Shown: one piece after another, positions 1-6,918 of the stretch
Layout: every line of letters begins with the position of its first letter
Position numbering within the stretch: position 1 is the stretch's first letter
Program-made: the position numbers and the translations under genes
Notes under the pieces: generated by a model
Seen by the model: the letters and a program-made list of their open reading frames with translations, nothing else
Told to the model about the DNA's origin: nothing
The model's database searches: none
Origin: a virus
DNA length: 23,456 nt
Reading direction: 5' to 3' (one strand)
Virus record (IMG/VR): IMGVR_UViG_3300028133_000028
Coordinates: 1 to 23,456 of that record

Positions 1-5
1 TGAAT

Positions 6-2018
6 GTGGTCGAAGACGCACGGATCGAGAAACTGATCCAGCGAAAGTACCCTGGCCTGCGCTCTTCATTTATCAAGTCGTACCGCAAACTTCTCGCTGA
101 TGGATTCTTCGGCGCTGACATTGAGACCATCAATGATATGGGTTTGATTGACCGCATTAACACTTACTTCAAGTGTGGTGTATCTTCTGGTATCAAATTC
201 GCTGCTGAAGAACGTGTCTGGATTGACCGCATTGATGCTGCTGAGACTTGGGAGCAAGTTGTACAAATCTCCGAAGAGTTATTTGCCTCTGAGAAACAGA
301 AGGCAGAAGAGAATAAGGAAGACGAGCAAGACGGTGATCAAGACTCAGACGACGACAACGACGACGAGTCAGACACTGAAGGATCTAATTCATCCGGTGA
401 GTCGGGAGAGCAAGAAGACCTTTCGGAAGAGTATGACGAGGATGACTCAGACAATTCTGGTCAAGGTGAATCTTCTGACGAGTTCGACGAACTCTTCGAC
501 GATCAAGAAGAGTATTCTCAGGGTCAAGAAGGTGGACGTCACGAAGATTCAGATATTGCATCTCAGACAGACGAGAACCTTCGTAATGCCATGGATGATA
601 TGGTACAGGTGGACGACGGATATACAAAATACCACACTGTCCGACTTATCAAAGAGAACACAGACCACCGAGTAGTCGACACCAAGAGAGTCATGTCCGT
701 TCTCAGCAAGGGAAATGTCGGGTGGTATGGTGAACGTGATCGAGCACAAGAACACCGTGACCACGGGAAGCAATTAGCAGCGAACCTCTACAGCAGATGG
801 TACAAGGACAACAAGAAGTCTGTGCAAACCATGGTCAAAGAATTCGAGATGAGAAAGTCTGCTTCTGAATACCAGAGGACTAAACTCTCTCGCACGGGAT
901 CGCTTGACACTGTGAAGATGAACAACTACAAGATCACAGACGATATCTTCCGCAAAGTCTCTGTTGTGCCTGAAGGCAAGAACCACGGATTCATTATGAT
1001 GTTGGATATGTCAGGGTCTATGCAAGAGCAGTTCTATGCAGTTGCACAGCACACCATCTTGATGGCAGCGTTCTGTCGACAGATCAACGTCCCCTTCCGA
1101 GTGTATGGTTTCATTGATTACCTACATGAAGGCGCAGCGGAGGGAGACAAACCCAGAAATGCTGGCGACTTGCTCTCTGATTCAGAATCGCAATTGTTGG
1201 AACTCTTCAACGAGAAGATGTCAAAGACCCAGTTTTCCTCGATTGCTGGCGAACTAATGCTGTTCGGTGAGTCATTGTCATATCGTCGTTTCTATAACGG
1301 CAAAGTTACAAACAGCAGACTGACTTATGACGAGCAGGCATCTCTGCGTAATGATGTGGTCTCAAATATCTTTAATCTGGGCGGCACTCCTCTTGATTCT
1401 TGCATCATTACCTTGATCCCTCAAGCACTGGAATTCAGAAAGCAGAACCGACTGGACAAGTTGCACACTATCTTCTTGACAGATGGCGCTTCTCACACTG
1501 CACTCTATGAGGATTTTGCTAGCACCCCAGATTCGCGACTCAGTCGACACTTAGACGGATTGCAAGCATACGGTCGAAACAAAATATCTGTTATCAATGA
1601 ATACAACAACCAGACATACAAGTTCTCTTCCTCGTCTGCTGCTTCAACCGAGTGTTTCTTGGAGATGTACAAGGACGCCACTGGATCTGACAACATGGGT
1701 TACTTTGTGTATTCTGGCAAGAGTGCCAACAATGGCGTCCATGCTGCCTCTAGATTTTCTGGTGTACGTTACTCCTATGATCATGCTGCAACCCTTCGGT
1801 CTAAGTTTAACCGTGGCGAGCATGTTGAGGTAAAAGCGTCAGGGTATGACACCATGTACGTTGTAAGCGGCAAAGGTTTGGAGCGTAATGATTCTGCCAT
1901 GAATGATGTGACTTCAGAGTCGAGCAAAGCAAAACTCCGAAGCGCATTCAAGAAGTCTGGGCGGGTCAACGCTGGCAACCGCGCCATGCTGATCAGTATA
2001 GTGAAGGCAGTAGCGTAA
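6..2018 (+). CDS. cobT: CobT-like von Willebrand factor A (VWA) domain protein, possibly 5'-incomplete
   Basis: The protein has a helical N-terminal part (about residues 1-95), a very acidic low-complexity linker (about 96-185, rich in D, E, S, Q and G) and a C-terminal VWA domain. The MIDAS metal site is complete: D334-x-S336-x-S338, T461 in GGTPLD and D493 in LTDG. CobT of aerobic cobaltochelatase has this plan (acidic linker plus VWA) and works with an AAA+ partner, here the next gene. In phages such VWA/MoxR pairs carry the CobT/CobS names, but cobalt insertion is unproven, and a general chaperone-like or remodelling role is equally possible. The GTG start at 6 is only the first start inside the window. 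The frame is open to the left edge, so the true start may lie outside. About 95 nt separate it from cobS. Confidence 0.8.
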   Translation: MVEDARIEKLIQRKYPGLRSSFIKSYRKLLADGFFGADIETINDMGLIDRINTYFKCGVSSGIKFAAEERVWIDRIDAAETWEQVVQISEELFASEKQKAEENKEDEQDGDQDSDDDNDDESDTEGSNSSGESGEQEDLSEEYDEDDSDNSGQGESSDEFDELFDDQEEYSQGQEGGRHEDSDIASQTDENLRNAMDDMVQVDDGYTKYHTVRLIKENTDHRVVDTKRVMSVLSKGNVGWYGERDRAQEHRDHGKQLAANLYSRWYKDNKKSVQTMVKEFEMRKSASEYQRTKLSRTGSLDTVKMNNYKITDDIFRKVSVVPEGKNHGFIMMLDMSGSMQEQFYAVAQHTILMAAFCRQINVPFRVYGFIDYLHEGAAEGDKPRNAGDLLSDSESQLLELFNEKMSKTQFSSIAGELMLFGESLSYRRFYNGKVTNSRLTYDEQASLRNDVVSNIFNLGGTPLDSCIITLIPQALEFRKQNRLDKLHTIFLTDGASHTALYEDFASTPDSRLSRHLDGLQAYGRNKISVINEYNNQTYKFSSSSAASTECFLEMYKDATGSDNMGYFVYSGKSANNGVHAASRFSGVRYSYDHAATLRSKFNRGEHVEVKASGYDTMYVVSGKGLERNDSAMNDVTSESSKAKLRSAFKKSGRVNAGNRAMLISIVKAVA

Positions 2019-2047
2019 GTTGTTGATATTGCAGGAGTTTTTTAGTA

Positions 2048-2076
2048 TTGTCTTTGGACGTGATTTGAACGATAAT
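2048..2076 (+). promoter_or_regulatory. sigma70-like promoter upstream of cobS
   Basis: TTGTCT (2048-2053), a 17-bp spacer and GATAAT (2071-2076) lie in the gap between cobT and cobS, 38 bp before the chosen cobS start. A weaker overlapping pair, TTGATA (2023-2028) and TATTGT (2046-2051), also has 17-bp spacing. This is a sequence match only. Confidence 0.6.
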
Positions 2077-2113
2077 AGTATCTGAATTGAGTGAAACAGT
2101 AAAGGTTTATATT

Positions 2114-3298
2114 ATGAGTAAAGCACAACAGTTAGTCGATATCTTCGCAGGTATCTTGGGTGATGAACCCCAAACGGTCTCCAAAGACGAGATCAAACGT
2201 GTCGCCAAACAGAATGGCATTAATTCCCTGTATCGCATTCTGAATGCGAACAACGTCGCCGAGAATGGCGAGTATCATTTCCCGCCTATGGGCAAGTCTA
2301 GTGGCAGCAGTACCCGATCTGCGCCTCGTGCCCCGAAGGTTGTTATCTCTGCGCCTGTCGCGCAGGCAGCACCTCAACCTGTGGTTTCCCTCGGTGCTAA
2401 CAGTGACGGATTCACTGCTGACCTCCGACCCTCTGTTGACCCTCTGTATGTGCCCTTCGGCAACTTCAAGACGGTCAACCAGATCATCAAGTCTGGCATG
2501 TTCTACCCTATGTTCATCACTGGATTATCTGGTAACGGTAAAACGTACATGGTCGAACAGGCATGTGCCAAGGCGAAGCGTGATATGATCCGTGTCAACT
2601 TCACAGTCGAGACCGACGAAGATGACTTGATTGGTGGTTTCCGTCTGGTCGACGGTGACACCAAGTTCTTCAAAGGTCCAGTGATCAAAGCAATGGAACA
2701 GGGTGCAGTCCTGCTGTGCGACGAGATTGACCTCGCCAACCCTGCCAAGGTTATGTGCTTGCAGTCTATCCTTGAGGGCAAGGGTTACTTCATCAAGAAG
2801 ACTGGCGAGTACATTCAACCCGCCGCAGGATTCACCGTGGTCTCTACTGCTAACACCAAGGGACAGGGTTCAGATGACGGTCGATTCATCGGTACGAACA
2901 TCTTGAATGAAGCGTTCCTTGAGCGTTTCCCTGTGACCGTTGAACAACAGTACCCTTCCATCTCTATTGAGAAGAAGATTCTCGAGAAGGTTGCAGTATC
3001 CCTCGACCACGACAACGATGACTCTTTCGAGTTTATCGCCAAGTTGGTGGACTGGGCAGATATTATCCGTAAAACTTTTATGGATGGTGGCGTAGACGAG
3101 ATCATCTCGACTCGCCGACTGGTACACATCATCAAAGCATATACGATTTTCAATGACCGTATGACTGCGATCGAGATGTGTACCAACCGTTTCGACGAAG
3201 AGACCAAACTCTCTTTCTCTGACTTGTACTCCAAGTTAGACGAAGCGGTTGCACAAGAGTCGACAGAAGAGACTTCGTCTGACCAGTTGACTTCTTAA
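2114..3298 (+). CDS. cobS: CobS-like MoxR-family AAA+ ATPase
   Basis: This 394-aa protein has an N-terminal helical segment, a Pro/Ala/Ser-rich linker (about residues 60-100) and a MoxR/CobS-type AAA+ core. Walker A is GLSGNGKT with K143. Walker B is LLCDEID with D203-E204. A sensor-like STANT follows, and an arginine-rich FLERFPV segment lies further on. CobS is the ATPase partner of CobT in cobaltochelatase, and MoxR ATPases generally act with VWA proteins, which fits the gene before it. I chose ATG 2114 (preceded by AAAGG) over the in-frame TTG at 2087, because the extra nine residues look like leader sequence and the TTG lies close to the predicted -10. The family is clear. The substrate is not: a phage cobalamin role is often proposed but cannot be read from the sequence. 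Confidence 0.85.
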   Translation: MSKAQQLVDIFAGILGDEPQTVSKDEIKRVAKQNGINSLYRILNANNVAENGEYHFPPMGKSSGSSTRSAPRAPKVVISAPVAQAAPQPVVSLGANSDGFTADLRPSVDPLYVPFGNFKTVNQIIKSGMFYPMFITGLSGNGKTYMVEQACAKAKRDMIRVNFTVETDEDDLIGGFRLVDGDTKFFKGPVIKAMEQGAVLLCDEIDLANPAKVMCLQSILEGKGYFIKKTGEYIQPAAGFTVVSTANTKGQGSDDGRFIGTNILNEAFLERFPVTVEQQYPSISIEKKILEKVAVSLDHDNDDSFEFIAKLVDWADIIRKTFMDGGVDEIISTRRLVHIIKAYTIFNDRMTAIEMCTNRFDEETKLSFSDLYSKLDEAVAQESTEETSSDQLTS

Positions 3299-3314
3299 TC
3301 TAACTGAGCATAAT
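3287..3314 (+). promoter_or_regulatory. possible sigma70-like promoter at the end of cobS
   Basis: TTGACT (3287-3292), a 16-bp spacer and CATAAT (3309-3314) overlap the last codons of cobS. Transcription would begin near 3321, upstream of a 32-codon ORF with its own good ribosome site, and about 110 bp ahead of a second promoter with the same -10 sequence. Confidence 0.45.
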
Positions 3315-3356
3315 CTATATTAACGTCGCAATTAAGTGACACATCAAGGAACCCTG

Positions 3357-3455
3357 ATGAAAAGAATTATCCTACAAATTATTTCCACTGAGGGGTTGAC
3401 ATCCAATTCCCGTTGGTGCATAATAGAGTCTGTTGTCACGAGGAGAAACATATGA
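3357..3455 (+). CDS. possible 32-aa leader peptide upstream of the sliding clamp
   Basis: An ATG at 3357 is preceded by AAGGA (3346-3350) at six-base spacing and opens a 32-codon frame. Its TGA stop overlaps the ATG of gene 45 (ATGA at 3452-3455). The peptide is basic, starts MKRIILQII, and resembles no family I know. The promoter at 3396-3424 lies inside this frame, so only transcripts from the upstream promoter would contain the whole ORF. It may be a real small protein, a coupling leader that controls clamp translation, or chance. Confidence 0.35.
   Translation: MKRIILQIISTEGLTSNSRWCIIESVVTRRNI
3396..3424 (+). promoter_or_regulatory. sigma70-like promoter for the sliding-clamp gene
   Basis: A perfect -35 TTGACA (3396-3401), a 17-bp spacer and CATAAT (3419-3424) give a predicted start near 3431. 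That leaves a very short leader carrying AGGAGA (3441-3446) before ATG 3452. Confidence 0.75.
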
Positions 3456-4126
3456 AACTAAACGATTCAACTATGGCGGTTCTAAAGAACTTTGCTACCA
3501 TTCAACCTAACATCATCTTGACCGAAGGTAACGTAATCCGGACTATCGCTGAAGCGAAGAACGTCATGGCAGTTGCTAACCTTGAGCAGTCTTTCGACAA
3601 GACTGTCGGTATCTACGAACTTGACCAGTTCCTTGCTGTACTTGGTCTTGTTGACGATCCCGATCTTGAGTTCAACGAAGAGTTTGTGACAGTCCAATCT
3701 GGCGCTGGTCTCTCTTCAGTTAAATACTTCTACAGTGATGCAAACATCTTGACTACGCCTACAAAGGACATTCCTATGCCCGAAGCAGAAGTCAAGTTCA
3801 CTCTGTCAGAAAGTACACTGAACCGAGTTCGCCGTGCTGCTGCTGCACTATCTCACGAGAAGATGACAATTACTGCATCTGATGGTGCTATCAAACTGAC
3901 TGTTGTAGATAATTCAGACAGCACCTCTAACGCATTCGAGATTGTTGTGCCTGGATCTTTCGACTCAGACGACTTCACCTTTGTGATGAACATTGCTAAC
4001 CTGAAGTTGATCGGTGGTGAGTATGACGTTGAGATCTCTTCTCGTCTAATCTCTAAATTCACTAACACTGTCGCGGGTGTATCGTACTACATCGCCCTCG
4101 AGAAATCATCAACCTATGGAGCATAA
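3452..4126 (+). CDS. 45: DNA polymerase sliding clamp, T4 gp45-like
   Basis: The 224-aa product matches T4 gp45 (228 aa) in length and along the sequence. The N-terminus MKL...LKNFATI, an IYELDQFLAVLGLV segment (gp45: IYDLNGFLGILSLV), FVMNIANLKL and a C-terminal YYIALE all have clear counterparts. In T4 the clamp is a trimeric ring that tethers gp43 polymerase and also co-activates late transcription. The start at 3452 is set by AGGAGA six bases upstream. A longer reading from 3413 would start inside the promoter and is rejected. Unlike T4, gene 44 does not follow directly; about 3.5 kb of other genes, including sugar and lipid enzymes, lie between them. Confidence 0.95.
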   Translation: MKLNDSTMAVLKNFATIQPNIILTEGNVIRTIAEAKNVMAVANLEQSFDKTVGIYELDQFLAVLGLVDDPDLEFNEEFVTVQSGAGLSSVKYFYSDANILTTPTKDIPMPEAEVKFTLSESTLNRVRRAAAALSHEKMTITASDGAIKLTVVDNSDSTSNAFEIVVPGSFDSDDFTFVMNIANLKLIGGEYDVEISSRLISKFTNTVAGVSYYIALEKSSTYGA

Positions 4127-4127
4127 C

Positions 4128-4337
4128 ATGACTGCTAAAAAGACTTTGACTGTTGAGGACGTTCGTCCTATGTACGATCAATCCTTCCGTGCTTCACGCA
4201 CGACCATCTCTGTGATTGACGCTATGTGTCAGCGCGGAGCAGTGAAGGGTGAAGAACTATCTGCGATCGGACAACTTCGTGACCAGTGCGTACAGATTGC
4301 TCAGATGTGCGAGCAATTCCACAGCGAAAACGACTAA
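4128..4337 (+). CDS. small hypothetical protein (69 aa)
   Basis: ATG 4128 follows the stop of gene 45 by a single base and has GGAG (4118-4121) six bases upstream, so it is almost surely translated with the clamp. The product looks helical and soluble, with a KTLTVEDVRPMYDQSFRASR segment and a C-terminal half containing Cys, Gln and Met (RDQCVQIAQMCEQF). There is no membrane segment or recognisable motif. Its place directly after the clamp suggests an early or middle protein tied to replication. I do not recognise the family. Confidence 0.8.
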   Translation: MTAKKTLTVEDVRPMYDQSFRASRTTISVIDAMCQRGAVKGEELSAIGQLRDQCVQIAQMCEQFHSEND

Positions 4338-4355
4338 GCGATTATCCGACATTCT

Positions 4356-5243
4356 ATGAAATTTCTGACAGCAATATTGACATCTGGTAACTTACGTCTC
4401 CTTGGAAGAGCGTTTAATTCAGTTTCTTCGGTCGATCCTGAAGATGTAGTTATCATTGTCAACACCCTCGACGAAGAGTTTGTAGAAGAGTTGAACCGGA
4501 GTGAAGTCTCTACCGTCTATCCTATAGTTCGGACTGAATCGAATGGTCGTCCAGGGAAAGGGCATCAAAGTGTTCTTGATTATTTCCTGACTACTGACGC
4601 GACTCACTTGATCAAGATAGATGGTGACGACTTTCTCCTCCCTGATGGCCACCGTGGGATACGCCATACCCTGCTTGCCAAACCAGACATTGATGCTCTT
4701 GGTTTGGTCGGTGAACGTTTCCGGTTACCCTATCAGAACGGATGGTTGATCCTACACCTCGGTGTAATCAACCAAAATCAAATGATCCACGACGCTGGTC
4801 TCCCCATTACATCTGATCTATTGTACTGGTTACACCGCCTAACCTCTGTTAGTGGCACTGCTGACATTTGGTTTGACAGGATCGTATGTTATAGTCGTAA
4901 GGGTGCTGAACTCGCAAGGTACAGTGAAACTATGCCTTGTGTTGTAGACGTTCAGATGAACTGTGCCTTGAAGTTGAAGGCAGGCAATGGTGAACTGAAT
5001 TATACACAGTTGTATGATCCTTCTATATACTTGTATGAGAAGAAACACTCGTTCGGTGCAAGCAGCAAGTTTATGCATAACCCGAATGAAATGCTGGATA
5101 TGTTCTTCGATCGGTTTACGAAAGAAGAACAACTCAAGTTGGAGGAGTATTTCCTGCCCCTGATGGTCTCAAATGCGGACATAAGCAGCGAAGAAGTTAC
5201 ACGTATCGTTGAAGAGAATGACCAGTTATTTGAGTTGACATAA
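4356..5243 (+). CDS. glycosyltransferase family 2-like (GT-A fold) protein
   Basis: The 295-aa product starts with a beta-strand/helix pattern typical of GT-A enzymes (FLTAILTSGN...NSV.SVDP). It has GRPGKGHQSVLDYF at about residues 64-77, like the GKG..N segment of GT2 enzymes. The likely metal/nucleotide-sugar motif is KIDGDD (D89, D91, D92). There is no membrane segment, so it should act in the cytoplasm. Donor and acceptor are unknown; host or phage surface glycan and modified DNA are both possible. Only 18 bp separate it from the gene before. I see no Shine-Dalgarno motif before ATG 4356, which is unusual for this window. A palindrome and T-run follow its stop. Confidence 0.75.
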   Translation: MKFLTAILTSGNLRLLGRAFNSVSSVDPEDVVIIVNTLDEEFVEELNRSEVSTVYPIVRTESNGRPGKGHQSVLDYFLTTDATHLIKIDGDDFLLPDGHRGIRHTLLAKPDIDALGLVGERFRLPYQNGWLILHLGVINQNQMIHDAGLPITSDLLYWLHRLTSVSGTADIWFDRIVCYSRKGAELARYSETMPCVVDVQMNCALKLKAGNGELNYTQLYDPSIYLYEKKHSFGASSKFMHNPNEMLDMFFDRFTKEEQLKLEEYFLPLMVSNADISSEEVTRIVEENDQLFELT

Positions 5244-5246
5244 TAC

Positions 5247-5273
5247 CGTCAGTAACTGACGACACCATTTTTT
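5247..5273 (+). terminator. possible weak terminator or processing hairpin
   Basis: CGTCAG (5247-5252), a TAA loop and CTGACG (5256-5261) form a perfect 6-bp stem, followed six bases later by a run of six T (5268-5273). The gap between stem and T-run is larger than in a classic intrinsic terminator, so RNA processing upstream of the tRNA is an alternative. Confidence 0.35.
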
Positions 5274-5284
5274 AGGAGTAAGTT

Positions 5285-5455
5285 TTGGTTCGGGTATCTT
5301 ATAAGCACTGGAAGAAAGACAAAGTTTTAGAAGTGACTGGTGAGATAATCCACGATAATCCGGTCAGTGATAGGATCGTTGTGGTACAGGAGAATGGTGT
5401 CCACGAAGATATCATTCGGGATACTATTATTTCGATTGAGACTATCGGGGATTAG
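5285..5455 (+). CDS. small hypothetical protein (56 aa), TTG start, 3' end inside a tRNA gene
   Basis: AGGAG (5274-5278) lies six bases before TTG 5285, and the frame runs to TAG 5453-5455. The product begins MVRVSYKHWKK and continues as alternating charged and beta-branched residues (VTGEIIHD, DRIVVVQENG, DTIISIE). This suggests a small all-beta, SH3- or Sm-like barrel, but I recognise no family. Its last ten bases are the first ten bases of the tRNA-Pro gene, so the stop codon TAG is also tRNA sequence. Maturing the tRNA would cut this message at its stop. Confidence 0.7.
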   Translation: MVRVSYKHWKKDKVLEVTGEIIHDNPVSDRIVVVQENGVHEDIIRDTIISIETIGD

Positions 5456-5522
5456 CACAGTCTGGTAGTGCGTCCGCTTTGGGAGCGGAAGGTCGTAGGT
5501 TCAACTCCTACATCCCCGACCA
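5446..5522 (+). tRNA. tRNA-Pro (anticodon UGG), CCA encoded
   Basis: A full cloverleaf can be drawn. The acceptor stem is CGGGGAT (5446-5452) with ATCCCCG (5512-5518). The D stem is GCAC/GTGC. The anticodon stem is TCCGC (5473-5477) with GCGGA (5485-5489) around a TTTGGGA loop, with anticodon TGG at 5480-5482. The T stem is GTAGG/CCTAC with loop TTCAACT. The discriminator A and the 3' CCA are encoded. The C1-G72 pair fits bacterial tRNA-Pro. T4-like phages often carry tRNAs that supplement host decoding. The 5' end overlaps the preceding small ORF by ten bases. Confidence 0.95.
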
Positions 5523-5533
5523 AACAGTCCCGA

Positions 5534-5616
5534 GATGACCCTAAACTCGCTCTGGTGTCGGAGTCCCTTCGCGGGGCAGCGCGGTCTCAGGATGACCTTA
5601 AACTCGACTTGGTCGG
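5534..5616 (+). repeat. imperfect direct repeat in the tRNA-downstream spacer
   Basis: Copy A (5534-5561) and copy B (5591-5616) share GATGACC-Y-TAAACTCG followed by a similar TGGT...CGG tail, offset by 57 bp. The spacer between the tRNA and the ketoacyl synthase (5523-5718) contains no gene I can support. The repeat spacing is a multiple of three, and the copies read DDPKLALV and DDLKLDLV in one frame, so a decayed or very small coding sequence cannot be excluded. Confidence 0.6.
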
Positions 5617-5623
5617 TGTGACC

Positions 5624-5654
5624 GTTGAAGAGTCTTCTCTAATAGAACTTCAAC
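5624..5654. repeat. inverted repeat GTTGAAG/CTTCAAC
   Basis: GTTGAAG (5624-5630) and CTTCAAC (5648-5654) form a perfect 7-bp inverted repeat around a 17-base loop. The left arm can alternatively pair in GAAGA-G-TCTTC (5627-5637). No T-run follows, so I do not call it a terminator. It lies about 65 bp before the ketoacyl synthase. Confidence 0.45.
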
Positions 5655-5718
5655 TTCGCGTCCCGTCTCCTGAGTAAGAGGAAAACTGCTCCTTTATTAT
5701 TTGTTATGGACTTGTTGA

Positions 5719-6918
5719 ATGAAACTTGCAGTCACAGGGGTTGGGATTGTCTCTCCCCTCGGTAGTAACCTGACAGAGAATATGAACAACCTTCTTGCTA
5801 TGAAGGTTGGATCCTCTCCGAACAACGTCCCCTTCGATAACCTATCCTCCGAGTTGATCAAGAGCACAAAGATGTTCTATGCCGACTACACAGAGGAGCA
5901 GGCAAGGCAGCACATCTCGGCGAAGGACTATCGGTTCGCAGACCCAACTGTCAGAACTAGTATGATGGCAGTCTCTGAGGCGATACGCCAAAGCGGTGAT
6001 GACCTACCCAAAGACACTCCTGTTATCATCGGTACCATACAGGGCGGTATCACCTCATACTGTGGTTGGGTTGATAAACTCTCCCGAAAGGTGTCAACTA
6101 AGGTGCACCCCAAGGTTTTACTCAGTAGTTCGAACGAACACCTCGGCAATCTCATCTCTGAGAAATACCAGATACACGGTCCAACCATGTCGGTCGCAGC
6201 AACTTGTATCAGTGGTGTCCAAGCACTCTCCATTGGTAAGATGTTTTTAGACACTGGCATTGATCGTTGCATTGTTGGCGCAACTGACCACATGACTGCT
6301 TCTGTGTCGATGTACTACTTCGAACAACTTGGTGCCCTCAGTCCTACCTCAGAGGTTAGACCGTGGGACGCTTCTCGCAACGGCACTGTCATGGGAGAAG
6401 GTAGTGTGTATTTGGTCATTGAACCTCTCCACAAGGCACGTGCTCGTCAGGCAGATATCCGCTGGGTCATCGATGGTATAGGTATTGCCAGTGACGCTGG
6501 ACACCCAACTTCTCCAGACCCAGATGGCGTCGGTGGCAAAATAGCAATCAACATGGCAACCAAGCAAGCAGGAACCAAAAAGTACCCTGTGTTGAATGGG
6601 CATGGCACGGGCACCTCTATCGGAGACCCGATAGAGTATGATGTTCTGTCATCCCAATTGGAACAAGCATACCTCTACAGCAACAAAGGTCAGATTGGTC
6701 ACATGATGGGTGCTTCTTGCCTCGCCGAGTTGGCATTGGGTGCTGAGTCTATGTTACTTGATGTCGTTCCTGGGAATGCTGGACTCGAGCAACCATTCAC
6801 TGAAGATGGGCGATTAGTTTTCACCCAAGACCCAATCAAACTCCAGTACGACAGATTCCTCAAGACCAGTTTTGGTTTCGGTGGTCGTTGCTCAGCGGTG
6901 AGTGTATGTAAAGTATGA
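5719..6918 (+). CDS. fabF: beta-ketoacyl-ACP synthase (FabF/KAS II-like)
   Basis: The 399-aa product is a full-length thiolase-fold condensing enzyme. It has the N-terminal AVTGVGIVSPLG, nucleophile C163 in AATCISG, H295 in NGHGTGTSIGDPIE, K323 and H328 in NKGQIGHMMGA, and the C-terminal SFGFGG loop. This is the Cys-His-His set of elongating KAS I/II enzymes, plus the conserved lysine. Such enzymes condense malonyl-ACP with an acyl chain in fatty-acid or polyketide synthesis. No acyl carrier protein is seen nearby, so host ACP would be needed. It overlaps the next gene (GT2) by ATGA, so the two are probably co-translated. The ribosome site before ATG 5719 is weak (only GGA at 5707-5709). Phage use could be altering host membrane lipids or acylating a sugar; that is inference. 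Confidence 0.92.
   Translation: MKLAVTGVGIVSPLGSNLTENMNNLLAMKVGSSPNNVPFDNLSSELIKSTKMFYADYTEEQARQHISAKDYRFADPTVRTSMMAVSEAIRQSGDDLPKDTPVIIGTIQGGITSYCGWVDKLSRKVSTKVHPKVLLSSSNEHLGNLISEKYQIHGPTMSVAATCISGVQALSIGKMFLDTGIDRCIVGATDHMTASVSMYYFEQLGALSPTSEVRPWDASRNGTVMGEGSVYLVIEPLHKARARQADIRWVIDGIGIASDAGHPTSPDPDGVGGKIAINMATKQAGTKKYPVLNGHGTGTSIGDPIEYDVLSSQLEQAYLYSNKGQIGHMMGASCLAELALGAESMLLDVVPGNAGLEQPFTEDGRLVFTQDPIKLQYDRFLKTSFGFGGRCSAVSVCKV

Noticed and set aside
148-675. 175-codon + strand frame inside the VWA gene
   Set aside because: It is a shadow of the acidic low-complexity linker: GAC/GAA-rich sequence read out of frame gives a Thr/Lys/Arg-rich artefact.
4378-4406. TTGACA near the start of the first glycosyltransferase
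   Set aside because: There is no -10-like hexamer at 16-18 bp, so it is a chance hexamer.
5468-5677. 69-codon + strand frame starting inside tRNA-Pro
   Set aside because: Its first 18 codons are tRNA sequence, there is no ribosome site, and it is the typical artefact frame over a tRNA. Only the direct repeat in its second half is reported.
5928-6293. 121-codon - strand frame inside the ketoacyl synthase gene
   Set aside because: The + strand frame encodes the catalytic Cys region; the - strand frame shows no motif or ribosome site.
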